A program made the position numbers and the translations under genes. From UBA6448 sp051893155 (GTDB lineage Bacteria > Bacillota_I > Bacilli_A > RF39 > UBA660), in NCBI GenBank assembly GCA_051893155.1, contig JBJFGY010000108.1, positions 1 to 5,897 on the forward strand: DNA of 5,897 nt, written 5' to 3'. The notes below the pieces were generated by a model that was not told where the DNA came from, did no database searches, and was given only the letters and a program-made list of their open reading frames with translations. Each line of letters begins with the position of its first letter. The stretch's first letter is position 1. Of this stretch, positions 1-5,897 are shown one piece after another.

Positions 1-2
1 AA

Positions 3-54
3 AGGTCTTATAGACCTATTAGAAAAACCACGCCTTTAGACGTGGATTTTTATT
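3..54. terminator. Two adjacent palindromes: intrinsic terminator or IS200/IS605-like element end
   Basis: Two hairpins sit side by side in the gene-free left edge. The first pairs AGGTCT (3-8) with AGACCT (12-17) around a 3-base loop. The second pairs CCACG (28-32) with CGTGG (41-45). It is flanked by an A-run (23-27) and a T-run (47-51) that lengthen the stem, with A46 bulged. The second hairpin followed by T's is a reasonable rho-independent terminator for a gene that ends left of the window, and it could work on either strand. Its loop carries CTTTAG, and the doublet arrangement resembles the subterminal hairpins of IS200/IS605-family elements. That resemblance comes from general familiarity, not from a match I could run. 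No transposase gene is visible. The hairpins are certain; their role is not. Confidence 0.55.
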
Positions 55-81
55 GAAATAATAAAATTATTGTTGTATCAT
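53..81 (+). promoter_or_regulatory. Putative sigma-A promoter of gene 1
   Basis: A -35 box TTGAAA (53-58) and a -10 box TATCAT (76-81) are separated by exactly 17 bases. Transcription would start near position 88, giving a leader of roughly 17 bases before the start codon at 105. The -10 box departs from consensus at one position, and the surroundings are AT-rich, so chance matches are possible. The right order, spacing and distance to the gene support the call. Confidence 0.5.
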
Positions 82-104
82 ATTTTCTATGAAAAGAGGA
101 AACT

Positions 105-641
105 ATGAATGTTGAATATCTTAATTTAAATAATAATTTATATGCTGTAACAAATGAAGATGGACAAATTAATGTAATTAAATCTGTTAATGACCCTGAA
201 AGATTATTAAATCTTTATAATAACCTTGAAAGAAAAATAAGCGAAAAAAATAATTTATATTTAAAAATAGAGAAAAAAAATAAATTTTTATTAATAAAAG
301 ATTTGTTACAAATTTTATTTTCTATAATACTTATTTTAAATTTAATTATAAATTTTTATAACATTCCTATATTATTGCTTTTAATAAGCCTTTGGATTTT
401 AACTAATATAATTTTAAATTGTTTATTAGAAACTGATAAAAAAAACATTGAACAAGTTGATTTATTGACTGAACAAATACATCAAATTGAAGATGAAATT
501 AATAATATATTATATAATATTCATAAATTAACAAGAGAAAATGAATATCAATATATGGGCAATTATGAAAGATATTTAAAAGAAAATGATGAAAAAACAC
601 TAGAAAAATCATATGTAAGAAAATTATCTTTAAAAAGATGA
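105..641 (+). CDS. Hypothetical membrane-hairpin protein with helical/coiled-coil flanks
   Basis: This 178-residue protein belongs to no family I recognise. The start is supported by AGAGG (95-99) five bases upstream of the ATG. Residues 1-28 are polar and may form short strands. Residues about 30-60 are charged and helical, rich in Lys, Glu and Asn. Two hydrophobic segments follow at about 61-84 and 87-107, with only a short Asn/Ile/Pro turn between them, so they would form a transmembrane hairpin with both ends on the same side. Residues about 111-147 show spaced Leu/Ile with Glu, Gln and Lys, consistent with a coiled coil. The tail (about 148-178) is highly charged and ends in a basic stretch. 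There is no signal peptide or catalytic motif. The gene has its own promoter and terminator, so it is probably a separate transcription unit from the flavoprotein genes. Membrane location and self-association are inferences from composition; function is unknown. It is probably real: it has a good ribosome site, fills the space between signals, and is too long to be open by chance as a structured protein of this kind. Confidence 0.8.
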   Translation: MNVEYLNLNNNLYAVTNEDGQINVIKSVNDPERLLNLYNNLERKISEKNNLYLKIEKKNKFLLIKDLLQILFSIILILNLIINFYNIPILLLLISLWILTNIILNCLLETDKKNIEQVDLLTEQIHQIEDEINNILYNIHKLTRENEYQYMGNYERYLKENDEKTLEKSYVRKLSLKR

Positions 642-656
642 TTTTTTTTCTTTTTT
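621..656 (+). terminator. AT-only intrinsic terminator overlapping the stop codon of gene 1
   Basis: ATCTTT (626-631) pairs with AAAGAT (634-639). The stem extends outward through one T-G wobble and AAAT/ATTT pairs to about 621-644. A run of eight T's (642-649), one C and six more T's follow on the + strand. The stop codon TGA (639-641) lies inside the right arm. The stem contains almost no G or C and would be weak, but the position at the gene end and the long T-tract make termination likely. Confidence 0.6.
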
Positions 657-661
657 ATCTT

Positions 662-670
662 TGATATAAT
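662..670 (+). promoter_or_regulatory. Extended -10 promoter of the flavoprotein operon
   Basis: TGATATAAT (662-670) is a perfect extended -10 element (TG, one base, TATAAT). The expected -35 position (about 642-647) is only T's, taken from the preceding terminator, so recognition would depend on the extended -10. The predicted start is near 677, giving a leader of only about 12 bases, with the ribosome site AGGTGA (677-682) at its very 5' end. Confidence 0.55.
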
Positions 671-688
671 TTTTATAGGTGAAAAAAT

Positions 689-1897
689 ATGGATATTATT
701 ATAATTGGTGCAGGACCATCTGGACTTATGTGTGCAATTAATGCTAAAAATAAATATAATAAAGTTACTATATTAGAAAAAAATAACAAAGCTGGGAAAA
801 AACTTTTACTTACTGGTAATGGCAAATGTAATTATTTTAATGACAATTTAAATAGTAGTTTTTATCATTCAAGTAATGAAGATTTAATAAACTTAATTAT
901 TAATGACAATAATAAAAATATGGCTTTAGATAGTCTTGATAAAATAGGTATTTATCCTAAAGTAGTAAATGGTTATTATTATCCATATTCTAATTTATCT
1001 TCCTGTGTATTAAATTTACTTCTTACAAAATGTAATAATTTAGGTATTGACATAATTTATAATGAAAATGTAACTAGTATAAATAAATTAAATAATAAAT
1101 TTGTGCTAAATAATAAATATTGCTGTGATAAATTAGTTATAAGTACAGGCTTAAAATCTTATAGTAAGACAGGAAGTGATGGTATTTTATTACCTATTAT
1201 TGAAAAATTTGGTCATACAGTAGAGCCTATTTTACCAGCATTAGTTCAGGTAAAAGGTAATGTTCCTAAAGAATTTTCTGGTATAAGAATAAATGCAAAT
1301 ATTTCTCTATATGAAAATAATAAATTTGTAAAAGAAGAAACAGGTGAACTTCAATTTACTGATTATGGTTTAAGTGGAATATGTTTAATGCAACTTTCTG
1401 GTTATATTTCAAAAGGTTTATATAATAAAAAAGATGAAAAAATATATATTAATTTTATGTCTTTTATAGAAAATTTTGATGAATTTATCTTTAATAGAAT
1501 GACTAAATTAAAAGAATTAAATGTTATTAATGCTTTAGAAAGTATAATTAATTATAAAATACTTTATTATATTTTTAAGAAAAATAATATTGATATAAAT
1601 AAAAAATATTTTGAGTTAAATGATAAAGAAAAAAATATTTTAAAAGAAAGTCTTACTCATTTTGAAGTTGATATTTATGATACTAATGGTTTTGATAATG
1701 CCCAAACTTGCACTGGGGGAATAAAAATAAACGAAATAAATCTTAGTACTATGGAATCAAAATTAGTAAATAATTTATATTTTACTGGGGAAATAATTGA
1801 TATATATGGTGATTGTGGTGGTTACAATTTAGCACTTTGTTGGATAAGTGGTATTATATGTGGAAAGGATATTAATGATAAGAGTAAGACAAATTAA
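689..1897 (+). CDS. HI0933/BaiN-RdsA family FAD-dependent oxidoreductase
   Basis: This 402-residue flavoprotein is of the HI0933 family (Pfam HI0933_like), whose members are usually about 400 residues. The N-terminal Rossmann motif GAGPSG is at residues 7-12, with E30 closing the second strand as the likely FAD ribose ligand. The family hallmark LTGNGKCN follows at 41-48. The family segments GYYYPYSNLSS (95-105) and STGLKSYSKTGSDG (152-165) match, and an inserted middle domain begins around LPALVQV (182-188). The C-terminal FAD block is intact: TCTGGI (340-345), TMESKL, LYFTGE (363-368) and GDCGGYN (374-380). The start is fixed by AGGTGA (677-682) six bases upstream and by the Rossmann strand beginning at residue 3. 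Relatives are annotated as BaiN-like, linked to bile-acid 7-dehydroxylation, or as aminoacetone oxidase, but most members are uncharacterised and the substrate cannot be read here. There is no bai operon context, so a bile-acid role should not be assumed. The protein is soluble and cytoplasmic, with no signal peptide. Its end overlaps the next gene by 23 bases. Confidence 0.93.
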   Translation: MDIIIIGAGPSGLMCAINAKNKYNKVTILEKNNKAGKKLLLTGNGKCNYFNDNLNSSFYHSSNEDLINLIINDNNKNMALDSLDKIGIYPKVVNGYYYPYSNLSSCVLNLLLTKCNNLGIDIIYNENVTSINKLNNKFVLNNKYCCDKLVISTGLKSYSKTGSDGILLPIIEKFGHTVEPILPALVQVKGNVPKEFSGIRINANISLYENNKFVKEETGELQFTDYGLSGICLMQLSGYISKGLYNKKDEKIYINFMSFIENFDEFIFNRMTKLKELNVINALESIINYKILYYIFKKNNIDINKKYFELNDKEKNILKESLTHFEVDIYDTNGFDNAQTCTGGIKINEINLSTMESKLVNNLYFTGEIIDIYGDCGGYNLALCWISGIICGKDINDKSKTN

Positions 1898-3437
1898 AAT
1901 TCCTATTTTAAATGATAATGAAAAATATTTAAAAAATGAAATAAGTAAAAAGGTTAAAACAAATAATTTTGAAATAGTAAAAATATTACATAAATCAATA
2001 GATGCAAGAAATAAAGAAAATATATTATATGTTTATGATTTAGTTATTGATGTAAATGAAAAAAATATTAAATATAATGATAATATTTTAAAATATGGTG
2101 ATCTAAATAATGAATTTGTTATTACAGGTAAAAATAAATTAAATGGTAGTATTAATATTATTGGTTTAGGACCTGCAGGACTTTTCTGTGGTTATATGTT
2201 AGCTAAATTAGGCTATAAAGTAAATATTTTTGAAAGAGGAAAATGTGTAGAAGAAAGAAAAATAGATGTAGAAAATTTTTGGAATAACAATAAATTAAAT
2301 GTTAATTCAAATGTAGTTTTCGGAGAAGGAGGAGCAGGTACTTTTTCTGATGGAAAACTTAACACTAATATTAAAGGTAATGATGATTATATTAATAAAG
2401 TATTAAGTATATTCGTAGAAAATGGTGCAAATAAAGAAATACTTTATATAAATAAACCTCATTTAGGAACTGATGCATTATTTGATATAGTTAAAAATAT
2501 GCGTAATAAAATTAAAGAAAATGGGGGTAATATTTATTATAATTCTGTATTAACAAATATTTATTTTGAAAATAATAAACTTACTAAATTTGAAATAAAT
2601 AATAAAGATATTTATAATGCGGATTTTCTTATTTTAGCCGTAGGCCATAGTGCTAAAGATACTTTTAAAATGCTTTATGATAATAATATTAAAATGACTT
2701 CCAAACCTTTTGCAGTTGGAGTAAGAATAATGCATGATCAGAAATTAATAGATAATAATCAATATGGTAGTTTTTCAAAATATTTACCTCCCGCAGAATA
2801 TAAATTAACTTATACCTCCAAAAATAAAAAGGGTGTTTATTCATTTTGTATGTGCCCTGGTGGTTATGTAGTAAATTCCTCATCTGAAGAAGGATATCTT
2901 AATATTAATGGTATGAGTTATTCTTTACGTAATAGTGGTGTAGCAAATAGTGCAATAATTGTTTCGGTTAATGAAAATGATTATGGATGCCTTCCTCTTG
3001 ATGGAATTAAATTTCAAGAAGACTTAGAAAGAAAAGCATATAAGACTGGTAAAGGTTTTATTCCAGTTCAAACATATAAAGATTTTAAAAATAATGAAGT
3101 AACAAAAACAAGTTTAAATGAATTAAAAATTAAAGGTAAATATAATTATGCTAATCTTAATAATATTTTTCCAAAATATATTTGTGATGATTTAAAAGAA
3201 GCAATTGATTATTTTAATAATAAGATTAAAGGTTTTAATGGTGATAATATAGTTCTTGCAGCAGTAGAAAGTAGAACAAGCTGTCCAGTTAAATTTTTAA
3301 GAGATGACAATATGGAGTCTAATATACGTGGCTTATTTGTAATTGGTGAAGGTTCAGGATATGCAGGAGGTATTACAACAAGTGCTATTGAAGGCCTTAA
3401 AATGGCTAAATATATAATGGAAAATTATAAAAATTAA
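1875..3437 (+). CDS. COG2509-type FAD-dependent oxidoreductase
   Basis: This predicted 520-residue flavoprotein is of the uncharacterised COG2509 family (often annotated simply as NAD(P)/FAD-dependent oxidoreductase or FAD-dependent protein). I place the start at 1875, not at the in-frame ATG at 1848. AAAGGA (1864-1869) lies five bases before 1875, and family proteins typically begin MIR-, followed by a small N-terminal alpha/beta domain (here about 1-65, including the SIDAR segment at 41-45). The FAD Rossmann motif GLGPAG is at 97-102, with E120-R121 closing its second strand. The family signature GEGGAGTFSDGKL is at 150-162. AVGHSA (255-260) is the usual strand-loop near the flavin. The C-terminal flavin-binding block includes RTSCPV (467-472) and GEGSGYAGGITTSAIEGL (491-508). 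All family landmarks are present, so the enzyme should be functional; the reaction and electron partner are unknown. The 23-base overlap with the upstream flavoprotein implies co-transcription and translational coupling. No signal peptide or membrane segment is seen. Confidence 0.92.
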   Translation: MIRVRQIKIPILNDNEKYLKNEISKKVKTNNFEIVKILHKSIDARNKENILYVYDLVIDVNEKNIKYNDNILKYGDLNNEFVITGKNKLNGSINIIGLGPAGLFCGYMLAKLGYKVNIFERGKCVEERKIDVENFWNNNKLNVNSNVVFGEGGAGTFSDGKLNTNIKGNDDYINKVLSIFVENGANKEILYINKPHLGTDALFDIVKNMRNKIKENGGNIYYNSVLTNIYFENNKLTKFEINNKDIYNADFLILAVGHSAKDTFKMLYDNNIKMTSKPFAVGVRIMHDQKLIDNNQYGSFSKYLPPAEYKLTYTSKNKKGVYSFCMCPGGYVVNSSSEEGYLNINGMSYSLRNSGVANSAIIVSVNENDYGCLPLDGIKFQEDLERKAYKTGKGFIPVQTYKDFKNNEVTKTSLNELKIKGKYNYANLNNIFPKYICDDLKEAIDYFNNKIKGFNGDNIVLAAVESRTSCPVKFLRDDNMESNIRGLFVIGEGSGYAGGITTSAIEGLKMAKYIMENYKN

Positions 3438-3445
3438 TTTTTCGA

Positions 3446-3474
3446 TTGAATGATTTTAATATTTTTTATATAAT
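3446..3474 (+). promoter_or_regulatory. Near-consensus sigma-A promoter of the phosphoketolase gene
   Basis: The -35 box TTGAAT (3446-3451) and a perfect -10 box TATAAT (3469-3474) are separated by exactly 17 bases. Transcription would start near 3481, about 16 bases before the start codon at 3497. It is the best-matching promoter in the window. It lies in the 59-base gap after the flavoprotein gene, where no terminator is visible, so read-through from the operon may add to expression. An inverted repeat, ATTTTAAT (3453-3460) and ATTAAAAT (3473-3480), brackets the spacer and overlaps the -10 box. It could be an operator or a chance product of base composition. Confidence 0.7.
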
Positions 3475-3496
3475 TAAAATAATAAAGGGATGATTT

Positions 3497-5833
3497 ATGA
3501 TGCTAAAAAAAAGTGAAATAGAAATTTTAGATAAATATTTTAGGGCGGCAAATTATGTTTCAGCATGTCAGTTATATCTTCTTGATAATCCTCTTTTAAA
3601 AAGACCCTTAACTTTTTCAGATGTCAAAAAGAAGTTAGTGGGTCATTGGGGAACAGTTCCGTCACAAAATTTTATTTATACTCATTTAAATTATATTATA
3701 AAAAAATATAATCAAGATATGATATATGTGTGTGGTCCAGGTCATGGTGGTAATGCCGTTGTAGCAAATGTTTATCTTGAAGGGTCATACACTAAATTTT
3801 ATCCAAATATTACAGAAGATGAAGAAGGATTAAAAAAACTTTTTAAGCAGTTTAGTTTCCCAGGTGGAATACCATCTCATGCAGCTCCTGAAACACCAGG
3901 TTCAATTAATGAAGGTGGAGAACTAGGATACTGCATAGCTCATGCTTATGGTGCTGTGCTTGATAATCCAAATCTAATTGCATCATGTGTTATTGGAGAT
4001 GGAGAAATGGAAACAGGACCACTTGCAACAAGTTTACATTTAAATAAATTTATTAATCCATTAAAAGATGGTTTTGTTTTACCAATACTAAATTTAAATG
4101 GTTATAAAATTGCTAATCCTTCCATATTTGCTAGAATTACTGATGAAGAACTTATAAATTTAATATATGGTTATGGTTATGAACCAATAATTGTATCAAG
4201 TAATAATCGAAATAAATTACATGAAAAAATGCATAATGCTTTAGATTATGCAATGAAAAGATTTAAGTATATTAAAGAAAATGCTAAAAATAATAAAATA
4301 AATAGATTTTATTATCCATTTATTATTTTAAAAACACCAAAAGGTTGGACTGGACCAAAAGAAGTTGATGGTAAAAAAGTTGAAGGTACTTTTAGAGCAC
4401 ATCAAGTACCAGTAAATGTTAGTGAAAATGATCCAAATAGTTTAAAAATACTTTCTGATTGGCTATTAAGTTATCATCCTGAAGAATTATTTGACAAAAA
4501 TGGTACTCTTAAAAAAGAAATAAAAAGTATACTTCCTCCAGATAATAAAAAAATGGGTCAAAGTCCTTATGCAAATGGAGGATTTAATTCAAAGGATCTT
4601 ATTTTACCAGATTTTAGAGATTATAAGGTTAATTTTAGTCATGGTAATGGTAAATGTCAAGATATGATGAACTTAGGATTATATTTAAATGATGTAATTA
4701 AATTAAATCCTAATAATTTTAGACTATTTAGTCCAGATGAAAATCTATCTAATCGATTAAATCATGTTTTTGATAGTACAAATAGACAATTTAATGGAAC
4801 TATTTACGATAGTGATGAATACTTATCAATAGATGGAAGAGTAATTGATTCATTTTTATCAGAACATGTTTGTGAAGGATTACTTGAAGGATACATTTTA
4901 ACAGGAAGACATGGTATATTTGATAGTTATGAAGCTTTTATTCGTATAGTAGATTCTATGGCGAGCCAACATGCCAAATGGCTTAAAATGTGTAATCAAA
5001 TTTCATGGCGAAAAGATATTCCATCATTAAATTATATATTAACATCTCATATATGGCAACAAGATCATAATGGATATACTCATCAAGATCCAGGATTTTT
5101 AAATCATATAGTTACTAAAAAAAGCGATATAGTAAGAATATATTTACCAATTGATGCAAATACATTACTTTCATGTACTGACCACTGCCTTAAAACTAAA
5201 AATTATATTAATGTTATTGTCGCTAGTAAGCATCCTTCATTTCAATGGCTTTCAATGGATGAAGCAATAAAACTTTGCACAAAAGGAGTAGGAAGATTAG
5301 ACTTTTGTTCAAATGATGATGATAAAGTTGATTTAATTTTAGCTTGCTGTGGAGATACACCTACAGTTGAAGTAATTGCAGCTTATGATATTTTAAGAGA
5401 AAAACTTCCTAAACTTAAAATAAGAGTAGTAAATGTAATTGATTTAATGTGTTTAGAGTCAAATAATAAACATCCTCATGGTTTAACTGATAAAGAATAT
5501 GATAATCTATTTACGAAAGATAAACCAATTATTTTTGCTTTTCATGGTTATCCTTCCCTTATTCATCAACTTGTTTATAATAGAAATAATAAAAATATTC
5601 ATGTCTTTGGTTATGATGAAGAAGGTACTATTACAACCCCATTTGATATGAGAGTATTAAATAAAATAGATAGATTCCATTTAGTAATAAATGCATTAAA
5701 ATATTTAAATATTAAAGGCAAAAATGAAGTAATTTCGTATTGTGAGGATATGCTTAAAAAACATTCAATTTATATTAAAAAATATGGTATTGATATGAAA
5801 GAAATTAGAGATTGGGAATATATTTCAAAATAA
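3497..5833 (+). CDS. xfp: Phosphoketolase (xylulose-5-phosphate / fructose-6-phosphate)
   Basis: This is a thiamine-diphosphate enzyme that cleaves xylulose-5-phosphate, and in many members fructose-6-phosphate, with inorganic phosphate. It gives acetyl phosphate plus glyceraldehyde-3-phosphate or erythrose-4-phosphate. The protein has 778 residues, close to the usual size of about 790-825, and is complete. Both classic signatures are present: EGGELGY (139-145) and GDGEMETGP (167-175). The second begins the ThDP/Mg motif, which ends near N201 in NLNGYKI. Conserved active-site histidines are H50 (GHWGT), H83 (GPGHGG), H128 (PSHAAPE), H302 (FRAHQVP) and H529 (HNGYTHQDPG). The likely catalytic glutamate is E456 in SEH, followed by LTGRHG (468-473). 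The domain order is the N-terminal PP domain, the middle Pyr domain from about 380, and a C-terminal domain from about 605. AGGGA (3486-3490) lies six bases before the ATG at 3497; an adjacent ATG at 3500 is an equally workable start. The gene has its own strong promoter. Substrate preference cannot be read from the sequence. The protein is cytoplasmic and expected to work in fermentative sugar breakdown, with acetate kinase (not in this window) making ATP. Confidence 0.97.
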   Translation: MMLKKSEIEILDKYFRAANYVSACQLYLLDNPLLKRPLTFSDVKKKLVGHWGTVPSQNFIYTHLNYIIKKYNQDMIYVCGPGHGGNAVVANVYLEGSYTKFYPNITEDEEGLKKLFKQFSFPGGIPSHAAPETPGSINEGGELGYCIAHAYGAVLDNPNLIASCVIGDGEMETGPLATSLHLNKFINPLKDGFVLPILNLNGYKIANPSIFARITDEELINLIYGYGYEPIIVSSNNRNKLHEKMHNALDYAMKRFKYIKENAKNNKINRFYYPFIILKTPKGWTGPKEVDGKKVEGTFRAHQVPVNVSENDPNSLKILSDWLLSYHPEELFDKNGTLKKEIKSILPPDNKKMGQSPYANGGFNSKDLILPDFRDYKVNFSHGNGKCQDMMNLGLYLNDVIKLNPNNFRLFSPDENLSNRLNHVFDSTNRQFNGTIYDSDEYLSIDGRVIDSFLSEHVCEGLLEGYILTGRHGIFDSYEAFIRIVDSMASQHAKWLKMCNQISWRKDIPSLNYILTSHIWQQDHNGYTHQDPGFLNHIVTKKSDIVRIYLPIDANTLLSCTDHCLKTKNYINVIVASKHPSFQWLSMDEAIKLCTKGVGRLDFCSNDDDKVDLILACCGDTPTVEVIAAYDILREKLPKLKIRVVNVIDLMCLESNNKHPHGLTDKEYDNLFTKDKPIIFAFHGYPSLIHQLVYNRNNKNIHVFGYDEEGTITTPFDMRVLNKIDRFHLVINALKYLNIKGKNEVISYCEDMLKKHSIYIKKYGIDMKEIRDWEYISK

Positions 5834-5850
5834 TAATATAGTAAAAAAAT

Positions 5851-5893
5851 AAAACTATGTTATTATTAAATAGTAGTAATAATAAGAGGTTTT
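5851..5893 (+). terminator. AT-rich inverted repeat downstream of phosphoketolase, possible terminator
   Basis: TTATTATTA (5860-5868) pairs with TAATAATAA (5877-5885) around an 8-base loop. An outer helix pairs AAAAC (5851-5855) with GTTTT (5889-5893) across a small internal loop. The right arm ends in T-rich sequence at the window edge, so any following T-tract is cut off. It sits 17 bases after the stop codon, as expected of a terminator, but the stem is weak. AGAGG (5885-5889) could instead be the ribosome site of a gene starting just beyond the window. Confidence 0.4.
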
Positions 5894-5897
5894 ATTA

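Noticed and set aside
1..56. Possible C-terminal tail of an upstream gene (frame 1 ends with TAG at 37-39; frame 3 ends with TGA at 54-56)
   Set aside because: Both are very short, run through the palindromes, and show nothing recognisable. They cannot be told from chance without the sequence to the left.
1848..1874. Longer start for the second flavoprotein at the in-frame ATG at 1848
   Set aside because: The nine extra residues do not match the usual MIR- beginning of the family and would deepen the overlap with gene 2. The ATG at 1875 has a good ribosome site five bases upstream.
689..1897. Assigning gene 2 as a bile-acid enzyme (BaiN) because of family resemblance
   Set aside because: The family is broad and mostly uncharacterised, and no other bai genes are nearby. 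Family membership alone does not support the substrate.
2689..2883. 64-codon open frame on the minus strand
   Set aside because: It lies wholly inside the COG2509-type flavoprotein gene, whose frame carries full family motifs. The minus-strand product has no recognisable features.
5885..5897. AGAGG followed by AT-rich sequence, possible ribosome site of the next gene
   Set aside because: No start codon is present before the window ends, and the same bases form part of the inverted repeat. It is recorded only as an alternative reading.
1..5897. CRISPR arrays, tRNA or rRNA genes, riboswitches, catabolite-repression (cre) sites and long direct repeats
   Set aside because: I found no spaced repeats, cloverleaf-like segments or cre-like sequence upstream of the genes. 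The leaders are only about 12-17 bases, too short for a riboswitch. The A/T runs are compositional.

Overview
The window is a very A+T-rich stretch of what looks like a bacterial chromosome. It holds four complete genes, all on the + strand and tightly packed. Several features point to a low-GC Firmicutes or Tenericutes-like anaerobe, such as the AT-rich uncultured gut Bacilli. These are the strongly A/T-ending codons, clear Shine-Dalgarno sites, sigma-A type promoters, and gene families typical of fermentative Firmicutes. All eleven tryptophans in the four proteins are TGG and no frame is broken by TGA, so the standard bacterial code applies rather than the Mycoplasma code. The lineage is an inference; no ribosomal or marker gene is present.

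Layout. Positions 1-104 carry no gene. They hold two adjacent palindromes, which are either a terminator for an upstream gene or the end of an IS200/IS605-type element, followed by a promoter. Gene 1 (105-641) encodes an unrecognised 178-residue membrane-hairpin protein with helical, coiled-coil-like flanks. An AT-only terminator hairpin overlaps its stop codon, and an extended -10 promoter follows. Genes 2 (689-1897) and 3 (1875-3437) overlap by 23 bases and encode two different FAD-binding oxidoreductases: an HI0933/BaiN-RdsA type flavoprotein and a COG2509-type flavoprotein. Gene 4 (3497-5833) has its own near-consensus promoter and encodes a complete phosphoketolase. An AT-rich inverted repeat follows it at the window edge.

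How the genes work together. The two flavoproteins are probably co-transcribed and translationally coupled; their substrates are unknown. Phosphoketolase splits xylulose-5-phosphate, and often fructose-6-phosphate, with phosphate to give acetyl phosphate. It is therefore probably a central step of carbon and energy metabolism in this organism. Nothing in the sequence ties the phosphoketolase functionally to the flavoproteins. Overall this reads as an ordinary housekeeping region. I found no defence system, CRISPR array, complete mobile element or RNA gene. The least explained items are gene 1 and the palindromes at the left edge.
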